Shown here: in pieces, positions 16,410 to 24,968 of the stretch
How the letters are laid out: each line of letters opens with the position of its first letter
Numbering within the stretch: the first letter of the stretch is position 1
Assembly (NCBI RefSeq): GCF_042646425.1
Contig: NZ_JBHRTR010000028.1
Location: 310,001 to 374,000 of the forward strand
Reading direction: 5' to 3'
Source: Marinibaculum pumilum
GTDB lineage: Bacteria > Pseudomonadota > Alphaproteobacteria > Ferrovibrionales > Ferrovibrionaceae
Length of the DNA stretch: 64,000 nucleotides
Made by a program: the position numbers and the translations under genes
Notes under the pieces: generated by a model
What the model was told of the DNA's origin: nothing
Seen by the model: only the letters and a program-made list of their open reading frames with translations
Database searches by the model: none

Positions 16410-17323
16410 ACCCGTTCCCGCCCGGCCTTGCCGACCACCAGGCCCTGCGGCCGCCAGAGCAGCAGCAGGATCACGATGCCGAACAGGAAGGCGTCGCGGT
16501 AGGGCCGCAGGTCGTCGGGCAGGAAGGCCTGCAGGACCACGCTCAGCCCGCCCACGACATAGCCGCCGACCGCCGCGCCGACGAGGGAGTTCATGCCGCC
16601 CAGCACGGTCGCGAAGAAGGCATAGACCGCCAGGAAGACGCCCATGCGGAAATCCAGCACCCCGGTCTGCGCGACCAGCAGGACGGCGACCGTGCCGGCA
16701 AGCGCGCCGGCCAGGGCGAAGGCCAGCATGATCACCCGGTTGGAGCGCACGCCCAGCAGGCGCGCCATGGTGAAATCCTCCGCCACCGCGCGCATCTCCG
16801 TGCCCGTCCGGGTGCGCTTCAGGAAGAAGGCCAGGCCGGCCAACAGCACGATCGCGACGGCGGAGGTGACCAGCTGGATGCCGGGCACGGTCAGCCCCTC
16901 CGCCAGGGTCACCGACTGCGACAGGCCGGGGAAGATGCCCGCCGCCTTCGGGCGGCCGGTATAGACCAGCAGGATCAGGTTCTGGATGAAGAAGCTGACC
17001 GCGAAGGAGGTGATCAGCAGGGTGGCGGGGTCGGCATCGCGGATCGGGCGGAAGGCGATCCGCTCGGTCAGCAGCGCCGCCGCGACGCAGATCGCCACGA
17101 TCGCCGGCACCATCGCCACCCAGGGCCAGTCGCCGATGAACAGCTCCGCCACCATCTGCGACGACGGCACGATCAGCGCATAGCCGCCGATCGTGATCAG
17201 GTCGCCCTGCGCGAAGTTGATCAGCCGCATGATTCCGAACACCAGGCCGATCGCCAGCGCCGACAGGGCATAGAGGCTGCCCAGCGCGAAGGCGTCGATC
17301 AGGACCTGGAGGATGGAGGTCAT
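16406..17323 (-). CDS. branched-chain amino acid-type ABC permease, LivH family (system 1)
   Basis: 305 residues. The family pattern GLVFGIMRLINFAQGDLITIGGY (as GLVFGIMRLINFAQG plus DLITIGGY) near residues 26-48 and the EAA-type loop RAVAEDFTMARLLGVRSNRVI identify a LivH permease. About eight hydrophobic helices. It pairs with the downstream LivM. The 295 bases between it and the binding-protein gene contain a strong 30-bp inverted repeat, so it may have separate or attenuated transcription. Confidence 0.92.
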   Translation of the reverse strand: MTSILQVLIDAFALGSLYALSALAIGLVFGIMRLINFAQGDLITIGGYALIVPSSQMVAELFIGDWPWVAMVPAIVAICVAAALLTERIAFRPIRDADPATLLITSFAVSFFIQNLILLVYTGRPKAAGIFPGLSQSVTLAEGLTVPGIQLVTSAVAIVLLAGLAFFLKRTRTGTEMRAVAEDFTMARLLGVRSNRVIMLAFALAGALAGTVAVLLVAQTGVLDFRMGVFLAVYAFFATVLGGMNSLVGAAVGGYVVGGLSVVLQAFLPDDLRPYRDAFLFGIVILLLLWRPQGLVVGKAGRERV

Positions 17324-17390
17324 GGGTAGTCGGTCATGAGCGGACCGTCATGCGGCAAGGATCCATTGGCGACGCCACCTCCGGCTTCGC

Positions 17391-17498
17391 CGTCATCCTC
17401 GGCCCCCGAGCCGAGGATCGCGACGGAACGTTGAAACTGTCCGGTCCAACCTTTTCGCCGTCGTACCACGATCCTCGGCTCGGGGGCCGAGGATGACG
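17391..17498. repeat. paired 30-bp perfect inverted repeat (CCTCGG-type palindromic element)
   Basis: 17391-17420 is the exact reverse complement of 17469-17498, with 48 bases between. Each arm is itself palindromic around CCTCGG...CCGAGG. The same element occurs at 45689-45799, and related ones at 23565-24010 and 41173-41344. It lies between the livK-type and livH-type genes, where the RNA would fold into a long hairpin that could set the ratio of binding protein to permease. Confidence 0.9.
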
Positions 17499-17617
17499 GA
17501 CAGGGAGGTGCGGCGTCGAGACTGCGGAGCGCCGATAGGGTCAGCTTGTCATCGAAAGCCGGCGGGGCCCGCTGGGGACGGTGCGCGGGCCCCGCCGGCA
17601 GTTGGGGAGGGCGCCGG

Positions 17618-18844
17618 TCAGCGGCCCACCCGGAACAGCAGCGGCATGTCCGGCACGTAGGCATTGGTCCACAGCTTCAGCGCGCTGTGCTTGCCGTCGA
17701 CGATCTGCTCGATCAGCAGGGGGCGCTGCACCTGGATGTGCAGGTCGCCGGAATAGCTGGTCGGGCCCAGGATGATCGGCTCGCCGTCGAACGTCTCCAG
17801 CTCCGCCACCACGGCCTTGGCGTCGGTGGTGCCGGCGCGCTCCACCGCCTTGGCCCATTGCTCGATCACCGCATAGCCGAAGATCGCATAGGCCTGCGGC
17901 ACCGGCTCGCCATACTCCGCCTCATAGGCCGTGGCGAAGGCCTGCACCTCGGCGCGCGGGTCGTCGCCGAAGATCGACATCGGCGTCGGGTTCCAGAAGT
18001 CGGTCAGGTCGGGCACGGCATCGAGCCAGAAATTGCCGGTCATGCCGACATTGGCCAGGATCGGCAGGTCGATGCCGGCGGCGCGGATCTGGCGCACCGC
18101 CGAGGCGCCGCCCGGCGGCAGCGAGCAGAGGTAGATCACCTCCGCGCCGGAGCCCTTGATGCGGGCGATCTGGGAGGCGATCGACGGGTCCTGGTTCATG
18201 AACACATCCTGGTCGGCGATCGTGCCGCCCAGATCCGTCCAGGCCGCCTCGAAGCCGGCGCAGCCCGACTTGTTGTATTCCAGCAGCTGGTCCTCCAGGA
18301 CGAAGGCCTTCTTCCAGCCCTTCTCCTTGAAGCCGAACTCCGCCATCACGATGCCTTCCAGCTGGGCGGCGCCGTTGCCGGTGAAGGTCTGCCAGCCGAC
18401 CCCCTGCACGCCCATCTTCGGGTCTGCCGCGCCGGTGGCGAAGGCCAGGATGCCCGCCTCCTTCGCGGCCAGGGCGGCCGGCGCGCCCAGGTCGTAGTCG
18501 GAATCGGTGACGATCAGGTCGACGCCCATATCCGCCAGTTCGGCGCCGGTCTTGGCCGACAGGGCGGCGTCGGTCTTCATATCCAGCACCACGGTCTCGA
18601 TCGGCCGGCCCAGCAGGCCGCCGCCGGCATTGATCATCCCGATCTTCAGCAGCGCGCCGTTCAGCGCCGGCAGGTCATAGGCGGCCATGTAGCCGGACTT
18701 TGCGATCGAGAAGCCGACCTTGATCGGCTCCGCGGCCCGCGCCTCGTTCGCCGTTCCCGGCAGCGGCCCGGCGATGCCGAGCCCGGCGAGCGCGAGGGCC
18801 CCGGCCCCGGTCGCGATTGTCCGCAGGATGGTCCGTCGCAGCAT
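17618..18844 (-). CDS. ABC transporter substrate-binding protein, LivK family (system 1)
   Basis: 408 residues from ATG 18844, chosen because GAGGGAG lies seven bases upstream. Signal peptide about residues 1-38 with a basic start (LRRTILRTI) and Ala-rich core, cleavage near ARAAE. The mature protein begins EPIKVGFSIAKSGYMAAYDLP, the type I periplasmic binding fold of LivJ/LivK and amide/urea/aromatic-acid binding relatives. Members of this family bind amino acids, amides, urea or aromatic acids, so the ligand is open. Its upstream region contains one of the four shared operator-like sites, which suggests it belongs with the HpaB and molybdenum hydroxylase genes. Confidence 0.9.
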   Translation of the reverse strand: MLRRTILRTIATGAGALALAGLGIAGPLPGTANEARAAEPIKVGFSIAKSGYMAAYDLPALNGALLKIGMINAGGGLLGRPIETVVLDMKTDAALSAKTGAELADMGVDLIVTDSDYDLGAPAALAAKEAGILAFATGAADPKMGVQGVGWQTFTGNGAAQLEGIVMAEFGFKEKGWKKAFVLEDQLLEYNKSGCAGFEAAWTDLGGTIADQDVFMNQDPSIASQIARIKGSGAEVIYLCSLPPGGASAVRQIRAAGIDLPILANVGMTGNFWLDAVPDLTDFWNPTPMSIFGDDPRAEVQAFATAYEAEYGEPVPQAYAIFGYAVIEQWAKAVERAGTTDAKAVVAELETFDGEPIILGPTSYSGDLHIQVQRPLLIEQIVDGKHSALKLWTNAYVPDMPLLFRVGR

Positions 18845-18920
18845 CGTCTTGCTCCCTCGTCTGGCGGGGGCGGCGCGCCCGGATCCGGCGACCGGCCCCT
18901 TGCCCGGTTCAAGCTTCCCC

Positions 18921-18948
18921 CTGAATTGACGATTGCTCAACTGAATTG
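18921..18948. repeat. two direct CTGAATTG repeats in the livK upstream region
   Basis: CTGAATTG at 18921-18928 and again at 18941-18948, 20 bases apart (two helix turns), each followed closely by a G. They lie about 80-100 bases upstream of the livK-type start. Possible protein-binding half-sites; no regulator can be named. Confidence 0.35.
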
Positions 18949-18971
18949 CGTCAGATTCAGAAATCGTGCCT

Positions 18972-18994
18972 TGTCTTTCTCAGGGTGCAAGTCA
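18972..18994. promoter_or_regulatory. operator-like site 1, between livK and the XRE/cupin gene
   Basis: TGTCTTTCT-CAGGG-TGCAAGTCA, an imperfect copy (15 of 18 arm bases) of the dyad TGACTTTCA-N5-TGAAAGTCA seen at three other places in the window. It lies between a possible -35 (TTGTCT, 18971-18976) and a weak -10 (ATATGC, 18994-18999) reading toward the regulator gene. Suggests autoregulation and possible control of the divergent livK. Confidence 0.55.
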
Positions 18995-19081
18995 TATGCC
19001 ATGCCATGGGAGAGGCTTGGCCGGCCCGCGCGTACGGCGTAAAGATCATCGGCCATGCAACCTGCAGACGGACCATCGAGC

Positions 19082-19684
19082 ATGTCGAACGCTGCCGCCA
19101 AAATCCCAGGCGACGATCCCGGAACCGATCCGGAAGAGGATCCCGAAATCCGCATCGGGCGGCAGATCCGCCATCTGCGCCTGGTGAAGGGGCTGCGGCT
19201 GCGCGACATGGCGGAGGCGACCGGCCTGTCGGAGAGCCTTCTGTCGAAGATCGAGAACGACAAGTCGACGCCGTCACTGGGCGGGCTGCACCGCATCGCC
19301 AAGGCGCTGGACACCAACGTTTCCCACTTCTTCGCGGCGGCGGAGCGCAGTCCCGGCGTGGTCGCCAGGGCCGGCGACAGGGTGGTGATCCGTACCGGCG
19401 CGGAAAGCTCGGAAGACCTGTCGCCGGACAGCGAGCCCCACCTGATGCAGTCGATGATCGTCTCCGTCGATCCCGGCGGCGAGAGCCAGGGGACCCGCCA
19501 GCACCAGGGCGAGGAGACCGGCTATCTGCTGTCGGGCGAACTGGAACTGGTGATCGACGGGCAGAGCTACCATCTGCGCGCCGGCGACAGCTTCATGTTC
19601 CGGTCCGACCTGCCGCACGCCTATCGCAATCCGGGCAACGAGACCGTCCGGGTGGTCTGGACCAACACCCCGGCCTCACTCTGA
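19082..19684 (+). CDS. XRE-family regulator with C-terminal cupin domain
   Basis: About 200 residues. The N-terminal helix-turn-helix spans about residues 24-78; the motif RLRDMAEATGLSESLLSKIE holds both helices. The C-terminal cupin spans about 110-195, with the family pattern EETGYLLSGELELVIDG and GDSFMFRSDLPHAYRN. Such proteins (PuuR-like) usually repress catabolic genes and sense a small ligand in the cupin barrel. I place the start at ATG 19082; an in-frame ATG at 19055 would add nine residues and neither has a strong ribosome-binding site. It stands between the livK transporter gene and the HpaB genes and is the best candidate for binding the 23-bp dyads. Confidence 0.85.
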   Translation: MSNAAAKIPGDDPGTDPEEDPEIRIGRQIRHLRLVKGLRLRDMAEATGLSESLLSKIENDKSTPSLGGLHRIAKALDTNVSHFFAAAERSPGVVARAGDRVVIRTGAESSEDLSPDSEPHLMQSMIVSVDPGGESQGTRQHQGEETGYLLSGELELVIDGQSYHLRAGDSFMFRSDLPHAYRNPGNETVRVVWTNTPASL

Positions 19685-19737
19685 GCTGCCTGATCTTTGG
19701 TCAGGAGCTGCCTTCGGATTCGGCAGGGCGGGCGGCA

Positions 19738-19788
19738 TTGATCGTCGCCCGGCAGCGGGTTAGAGTGACTTGCACGAAATGAAAGTCG
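19738..19788 (+). promoter_or_regulatory. promoter and operator-like site 2 before the first HpaB gene
   Basis: TTGATC (19738-19743), 17 bases, TAGAGT (19761-19766) forms a plausible promoter. The dyad TGACTTGCA-CGAAA-TGAAAGTCG (19766-19788) begins on the last base of the -10, so it would cover the transcription start, as expected of a repressor site. It ends 93 bases before the HpaB start codon. Confidence 0.6.
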
Positions 19789-19881
19789 GTTTCCGCTCTG
19801 GCGTTCCGGGGCGGACCGCCGATCCAGCAAGCTCCCGCAGCCGGTCCGGCGTGCGGGGCGGTGCCGCAGCGGAGGCAGGCG

Positions 19882-21390
19882 ATGATCAAGACCGGAGCCG
19901 AATACTTGGAGGGCCTGCGCGACGGGCGGGTGATCTATATCGGCGGCGAGAAGGTCGAGGATGTCACCACCCATCCCGGGTTCCGCAATGCCGCGCGCTC
20001 CTACGCGCGGATCTACGACGCCCGCTTCGAGGATGCGACCCGCGACGCGCTGACCTACGAGGAGGATGGCGAACGTTTTGCCGCCTACTACCTGAAGCCG
20101 CGCAGCCGCGCGGACCTGGAGCACCGCACCCGCTGTTCGACAATCATCGCGGACCTGACCTACGGCATGATGGGACGCTCGCCCGACTTCATCGGCGGCT
20201 ATATCACCGGCGTGGCGATGCAGCCGGAGATCTTCGACACGGACAGCTTCAAGTTCGCGAAGAATGTCGAGGCCTACTGGGATTTCGCCCGGCGCAACGA
20301 CCTGTTCGTCAGCCATGCGGTGACCCCGCCGCCGGGGTCGCGCGATGCCAAGTATGGCGGCGGCCGCACGATGCAGCCCGCGCTGCAGGTCGTGGGGGAG
20401 GACGATGCCGGGCTCTACGTCTCCGGCATGAAGATGCTGGCGACCTCGGCCGCCTTCTCCGACGAGGTCTGGATCGGCAATATCCAGCCGCTGGCGGAAG
20501 GCCATGAGGCGGAGGCGATCACCGCCTGCATTCCCTGCAACGCGCCCGGCCTGTCGCTCTGGTCGCGCAAGCCGTTCGAGCGCTATGCGGTGTCGGAGTT
20601 CGACAACCCGCTGGCCTACCGCTACGACGAGAGCGACTGCATCGTGGTGGCGGAGCGGGTGCATATCCCCTGGGAACGGGTGTTCGTGCACAACGACAGC
20701 CATCTGAGCCGCGAGATCTATTTCCGCACCCCCGCCCATACCCTGTCGAACCACCAGTCGAGCGTGCGCTACCGCGCCAAGATCCGGCTGCTGATCGCGC
20801 TGGCGCGGCGCATCACCAACCTGGCCGGCACCGACAAGATCCCGGCGGTGCAGGACGAGCTGGGCCACCTGGCCGCCCTCTACGGCCAGGTCTCCGCCAT
20901 GGTCGACGGCCAGATCCAGGGCCATGAGGAACTGCCCGGCGGGCTGGTCAACTACAACCGTCACTACATGTACGCGGCAATCTATTTCGCCACCCAGCAG
21001 TACGACCATATCTGCGCCAAGGTGCGCGAGCTGCTGGGCGGCGGCGTGCTGCAGATGCCGGCCGATGTCTCGGTGATGGACAATCCGGAGACGCGGGCGA
21101 CCTTCGAAGAGCTGTGGGACATGTCCTCGGCCACCGCCCTGGACCGCTACAAGGTGATGAAGCTGGCCTGGGACATCCTGGGCACCGACTTCGCCGGCCG
21201 GCACACGCAGTACGAACGCTTCTACATGGGCCCGGCCTTCGTGGTGCGGATCCACAACGGCCGCGAATGCCCGTGGGGCGAGTTCGATGCCACCCTGGAC
21301 GGGCTGCTGGGCAGCTACGACACCGGCGAGGTGCTGAACCGCGGGCAGGAGATGGACAAGCTGGCGGCGACGCCGAAGGCCGCGGAGTAG
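19882..21390 (+). CDS. HpaB-type flavin-dependent monooxygenase, copy 1
   Basis: 502 residues, ATG 19882 with GGAGG six bases upstream. The 4-hydroxyphenylacetate 3-hydroxylase (HpaB) oxygenase family is recognised from the N-terminal YLEGLRDGRVIYIGGEKV, the middle SHAVTPPPGSRD, the flavin/substrate loop TLSNHQSSVRYRAKIR (about residues 290-305), and QVSAMVDGQIQGHEE. These group D enzymes use FADH2 from a partner reductase to hydroxylate phenols or related rings. The partner reductase is encoded 28 bases downstream. A second copy of equal length follows the reductase, with long identical blocks. Substrate unknown; hydroxyphenylacetate is not assured, because the family also acts on pyrroles and chlorophenols. 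Confidence 0.9.
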   Translation: MIKTGAEYLEGLRDGRVIYIGGEKVEDVTTHPGFRNAARSYARIYDARFEDATRDALTYEEDGERFAAYYLKPRSRADLEHRTRCSTIIADLTYGMMGRSPDFIGGYITGVAMQPEIFDTDSFKFAKNVEAYWDFARRNDLFVSHAVTPPPGSRDAKYGGGRTMQPALQVVGEDDAGLYVSGMKMLATSAAFSDEVWIGNIQPLAEGHEAEAITACIPCNAPGLSLWSRKPFERYAVSEFDNPLAYRYDESDCIVVAERVHIPWERVFVHNDSHLSREIYFRTPAHTLSNHQSSVRYRAKIRLLIALARRITNLAGTDKIPAVQDELGHLAALYGQVSAMVDGQIQGHEELPGGLVNYNRHYMYAAIYFATQQYDHICAKVRELLGGGVLQMPADVSVMDNPETRATFEELWDMSSATALDRYKVMKLAWDILGTDFAGRHTQYERFYMGPAFVVRIHNGRECPWGEFDATLDGLLGSYDTGEVLNRGQEMDKLAATPKAAE

Positions 21391-21418
21391 GGCGGGCCGC
21401 AGCGCGGGAGGCCGGCCG

Positions 21419-21913
21419 TTGGACCTCGCGCCGCCTGAGCCGCGCCGCCTGCGCGACGCCCTGGGCAGCTTCGCCACTGGCGTCACCGTGGTCAGCTGCC
21501 GCGACCCTTCGGGCGACCGGCTCGGCATCACCGCAAATTCCTTCAATTCCGTCTCCCTGGAGCCGCCGCTGGTCCTGGTCTCCCTCGACCGGCGGCTGCA
21601 GAGCCTGCCGGGCTTCCTGGCGGCCTCCCATTTCGGCATCAACATTCTCGCTGCCGAACAGCGCGACCTTTCCGACCGCTTCGCGCGCCGCGGCGCCGCG
21701 AAATGGCAGGGCGCCCGCGTGGTCGAGGGGTCCGGCGGTACGCCGCTGCTGGCGGAGGCGATGGCGGTCTTCGATTGCGCCCGCTGGGCGGTCTATGACG
21801 GCGGCGACCATGTCATCCTGGTGGGCCGGGTGCTTGGGCTGGCGGAACGGCCGGGCGCGGCACCCCTGGTCTTCTTCGGCGGCAGCTACCGGGAACTTGC
21901 TGTTCCGCACTGA
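21419..21913 (+). CDS. flavin reductase of the HpaC/DIM6-NTAB family
   Basis: 164 residues starting at TTG 21419, eight bases after GGAGG. The pattern LGSFATGVTVVSCRD, then GITANSFNSVSLEPPLVLVSLD and HFGINILAAEQRDLSDRFA, is the flavin-reductase-like split barrel that supplies FADH2 or FMNH2 to two-component monooxygenases. It sits between the two HpaB copies and very probably serves both. Separate operators precede each HpaB gene, so the reductase is transcribed with copy 1. Confidence 0.9.
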   Translation: MDLAPPEPRRLRDALGSFATGVTVVSCRDPSGDRLGITANSFNSVSLEPPLVLVSLDRRLQSLPGFLAASHFGINILAAEQRDLSDRFARRGAAKWQGARVVEGSGGTPLLAEAMAVFDCARWAVYDGGDHVILVGRVLGLAERPGAAPLVFFGGSYRELAVPH

Positions 21914-21929
21914 CGGCGGTCATGCCGCC

Positions 21930-21979
21930 TTGCAGGTTCCACCGCCTTCGCTACACTGACTTTCACGCTATGAAAGTCA
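21930..21979 (+). promoter_or_regulatory. promoter and operator-like site 3 before the second HpaB gene
   Basis: TTGCAG (21930-21935), 16 bases, TACACT (21952-21957) is a plausible promoter. The perfect dyad TGACTTTCA-CGCTA-TGAAAGTCA (21957-21979) starts on the last base of the -10, the same geometry as at copy 1. It is the best copy of the motif. The HpaB start codon is 58 bases beyond it. Confidence 0.65.
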
Positions 21980-22037
21980 CTTTCCGGCATGTCCGGCATC
22001 TGCTGGCCCGGCCGGCGCAGCACGGAGGCGGCGGCCG

Positions 22038-23546
22038 ATGATCAAGACCGGCAAGGAATATCTGGAGGGCCTGCGCGACGGGCGGGTGATCTATATCGGC
22101 GGCGAGCGGGTCGACGATGTCACCACCCATCCCGGGTTCCGCAACGGCGCACGCTCCTATGCCCGGATCTATGACGCGCGCTTCGAGCCGGAGACCCGCG
22201 ACGCGCTGACCTACGAGGAGGATGGCGAACGCTTCGCCGCCTACTACCTGCGGCCGCGCAGCCGCGCGGACCTGGAGCACCGGACCCGCTGCGCCACCGC
22301 CATCGCCGACCTGACCTACGGCATGATGGGGCGGTCGCCCGACTTCATCGGCGGCTATATCACCGGCATCGGCATGCAGCCGGAAATCTTCGACAGCGGG
22401 GCCTGCAAGTTCGCCGACAATGTCCGGGCCTATTACGAGCATGCCCGGCGCGCCGACCTGTTCGTCAGCCATGCGGTGACCCCGCCGCCGGGATCGCGCG
22501 ACGCCCGCTATGGCGGCGGCCGCACCACCCGGCAACCCGCCCTGACCGTCGTCGACGAGACCGATTCCGGGTTGGTGATCTCCGGCATGAAGATGCTGGC
22601 GACCTCCGCCGCCTATTCCGACGAGGTCTGGATCGGCAACCTGCTGCCGCTGGCGCCAGGCCATGAGGGGGAGGCGATCACCGCCTGCATCCCCTGCAAC
22701 GCGCCCGGCCTGTCGCTCTGGTCGCGCAAGCCGTTCGAACGCTATTCGGTGTCGGAGTTCGACAACCCGCTGGCCTATCGCTACGACGAGAGCGACTGCA
22801 TCGTGGTCTGCGACCGGGTGCATGTGCCGTGGGAGCGGGTCTTCGTCCACAACGAGGGCGAGCTGAGCCGCGAGATCTACCTGAAGACCCCCGCCCATAC
22901 CCTGTCGAACCACCAGTCGAGCGTGCGCTACCGCGCCAAGATCCGGCTGCTGATCGCGCTCGCCCGACGCATCACCAAACTGGCCGGCACCGACAGGATT
23001 CCGGCGGTACAGGACGAACTGGGCCACCTCGCGGCGCTCTACGGCCAGGTCTCTGCCATGGTCGACGGCCAGATCCAGGGCCATGAGGAACTGCCCGGCG
23101 GCTGGGTCAACTACAACCGCCACTACATGTACGCGGCGATCTATTTCGCCACCCAGCAGTACGACCATATCTGCGCCAAGGTGCGCGAGCTGCTCGGCGG
23201 CGGCGTGCTGCAGATGCCGGCCGATGTCTCGGTGATGGACAATCCGGACACCCGCGCGACCTTCGAGGAACTGTGGGACATGTCCTCCGCCTCCGCCCTG
23301 GACCGCTACAAGGTGATGAAGCTGGCGTGGGACATCCTGGGCACCGACTTCGCCGGCCGGCACACCCAGTACGAACGCTTCTACATGGGCCCGGCCTTCG
23401 TGGTGCGCATCCACAATGCCCGCGAATGTCGCTGGGCGCAGTTCGACGAGACCCTGGACGGGCTGCTGGACAGCTACGACACCGGCGAGGTGCTGAACCG
23501 CGGACAGGAGATGGACAAGCTGGCGGCACCTGCGGCGGCGGAGTAG
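22038..23546 (+). CDS. HpaB-type flavin-dependent monooxygenase, copy 2
   Basis: 502 residues with the same domain layout as copy 1 and no insertion or net length change. Differences are scattered and mostly conservative in the first 200 residues (for example DSFKFAKNVEAYW becomes ACKFADNVRAYY); the segment from about residue 270 to 480 is almost unchanged. GGAGG precedes the ATG at 22038. No second reductase follows, so it must share the one upstream. Possible roles: a different but related substrate, or gene dosage. The retained, better operator argues that the copy is functional. Confidence 0.9.
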   Translation: MIKTGKEYLEGLRDGRVIYIGGERVDDVTTHPGFRNGARSYARIYDARFEPETRDALTYEEDGERFAAYYLRPRSRADLEHRTRCATAIADLTYGMMGRSPDFIGGYITGIGMQPEIFDSGACKFADNVRAYYEHARRADLFVSHAVTPPPGSRDARYGGGRTTRQPALTVVDETDSGLVISGMKMLATSAAYSDEVWIGNLLPLAPGHEGEAITACIPCNAPGLSLWSRKPFERYSVSEFDNPLAYRYDESDCIVVCDRVHVPWERVFVHNEGELSREIYLKTPAHTLSNHQSSVRYRAKIRLLIALARRITKLAGTDRIPAVQDELGHLAALYGQVSAMVDGQIQGHEELPGGWVNYNRHYMYAAIYFATQQYDHICAKVRELLGGGVLQMPADVSVMDNPDTRATFEELWDMSSASALDRYKVMKLAWDILGTDFAGRHTQYERFYMGPAFVVRIHNARECRWAQFDETLDGLLDSYDTGEVLNRGQEMDKLAAPAAAE

Positions 23547-23564
23547 GGAGCCTCATCCTCCGTC

Positions 23565-24015
23565 ATGGCCGGCCCCCGAGCCGGCCATCCATTCCGCATA
23601 CGGTTTTGGCTTCCCTGGGTTGAGCAGCAATGTGCACCGGCACGGCTGGCGGAATGGGTGCCCGGCTCAAGGCCTGGGACGACGGCGCCGATGGGCGGGC
23701 GTCGCGGTACCGCCGCAACGGGCCCAGCGGCCTGCACCCCGCGTTTCCGTCGTCCTCGGGCCTGACCCGAGGATCGTGGCAGGGCGGCGCGGCGGCTGGG
23801 CCGCGCAGCGTCACCGTCGCGTCGCGATCCCAGGCTCAAGGCCTGGGATGACGGCGACGAAGGAGCGGGCGTGGCGGTTGCGTTGCAACGGGCCCTGCGG
23901 CCTGCACCCTGCTTTCCGTCGTCCTCGGGCCTGACCCGAGGATCGTGGCAGGGCGGTGCGGCGGCTCGGCCGCGCAGCGTCACCGTCGCGTCGCGATCCC
24001 AGGCTCTGGGCCGGG
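23565..24015. repeat. palindromic mosaic with a 169-bp tandem duplication
   Basis: This fills the 497 bases between the second HpaB gene and the convergent PuuE-like gene; I see no gene in it. ATGGCCGGC (23565-23573) pairs with GCCGGCCAT (23580-23588). A unit starting at 23678 is repeated from 23847 (period 169 bases); the second halves differ at only a few positions over about 85 bases, and the first halves are more diverged. Each unit holds CCTCGGGCCTGACCCGAGG and CCCAGGCTC-type palindromes. Related to the elements at 17391, 41173 and 45689. Confidence 0.85.
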
Positions 24016-24043
24016 CACGACGTAGGAGGCGGTAAGGCCCGCG

Positions 24044-24958
24044 TCACCCCTGCGCCGGATGCACCGTCATCCAGTGCCGCGCGATCTCCTCGCCGGTGGC
24101 GAACCAGACGCCGTCATGGCCCTGCATGTGGTCCAGCAGGCGGGCGAAGCCGACGGCCCGGCCCGGACGGCCGATCAGCCGGTCGTGCAGGCCCAGCGAG
24201 AGCATGCGCGGTTCCTCCGCGCCCTCGGCATAGAGCAGGTCGAAGGCGTCGCGCATGTACTGGAAATAATCGTCGGCGGTGTTGAAGCCGGCATTGCCGT
24301 CGAACCGGTTGTCGTTGGTCTCGTAGGAATAGGGGATCACCAGGTGCGGCCGGCCCGCGGCTTCCACCCAGTAGGGCAGTTCGTCGTTCAGAGCGTCGCG
24401 GTCGTACAGGAAGCCGCCCTCCTCCGCCACCAGGCGGCGGGTGTTCGGGCCCGGCCGGCCGGTCATCCAGCCAACGGGACGGCGGCCGGTCAGCGCCTCC
24501 AGGCTCTGCACCGCCAGGCCGATATGCTCGCGCTCAACCGCTTTCGGCACATCCTGATAGTCGATCCAGCGCCAGCCATGGCTGACCACCTCGTGCCCGT
24601 CCTCGACCAGGGCGGCGGCCAGGTCCGGCACCCGCTGCATCGCCATGGCGACGCAGAGCATGGAGCCGCGGATGCCGCGTTCGCGCATCATCCGCAGCAG
24701 CCGCCAGGCGCCGCGGCGGGGCCCGTATTCGAAGGCGCTCTCCGCCAGCATCGACCGCGCGGCGGGGATCGAGGGCCAGCCGATATCGGTAAGCAGGCCT
24801 TCGGAGGCGCCGTCGCCATGCAGGATGCTGGATTCCCCGCCGGCCTCCAGGTTCAGGCAGATGTTCACCGCGATCCGCGCGCCGCCCGGCCATTGCGGGT
24901 CAGGCAGGCGGCGGCCATAGCCGGCCAGGTCGCGGGGATAGTCGGCGGTGGCGGTCAT
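24044..24958 (-). CDS. PuuE-like polysaccharide-deacetylase-family hydrolase
   Basis: 304 residues from ATG 24958 (GAGG eight bases upstream). The N-terminus YPRDLAGYGRRLPDPQWPGGARIAVNICLN and the block EAGGESSILHGDGASEGLL closely follow PuuE, the metal-independent allantoinase-type member of this NodB-like fold; split into those two parts, they cover residues 8-60. WRWIDYQ and LGLHDRLIGRPGR complete the active-site region. It begins just after the stop of the molybdenum hydroxylase large subunit on the same strand, so it is part of that operon. PuuE relatives open cyclic amides; here the product of ring hydroxylation is a natural guess, not shown. Confidence 0.8.
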   Translation of the reverse strand: MTATADYPRDLAGYGRRLPDPQWPGGARIAVNICLNLEAGGESSILHGDGASEGLLTDIGWPSIPAARSMLAESAFEYGPRRGAWRLLRMMRERGIRGSMLCVAMAMQRVPDLAAALVEDGHEVVSHGWRWIDYQDVPKAVEREHIGLAVQSLEALTGRRPVGWMTGRPGPNTRRLVAEEGGFLYDRDALNDELPYWVEAAGRPHLVIPYSYETNDNRFDGNAGFNTADDYFQYMRDAFDLLYAEGAEEPRMLSLGLHDRLIGRPGRAVGFARLLDHMQGHDGVWFATGEEIARHWMTVHPAQG

Positions 24959-24968
24959 ATCCGCATCC

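Noticed and set aside
24044..24958. Chitin or peptidoglycan deacetylase
   Set aside because: The fold is shared, but there is no signal peptide and the N-terminal sequence follows the cytosolic PuuE branch; the context is a catabolic operon.
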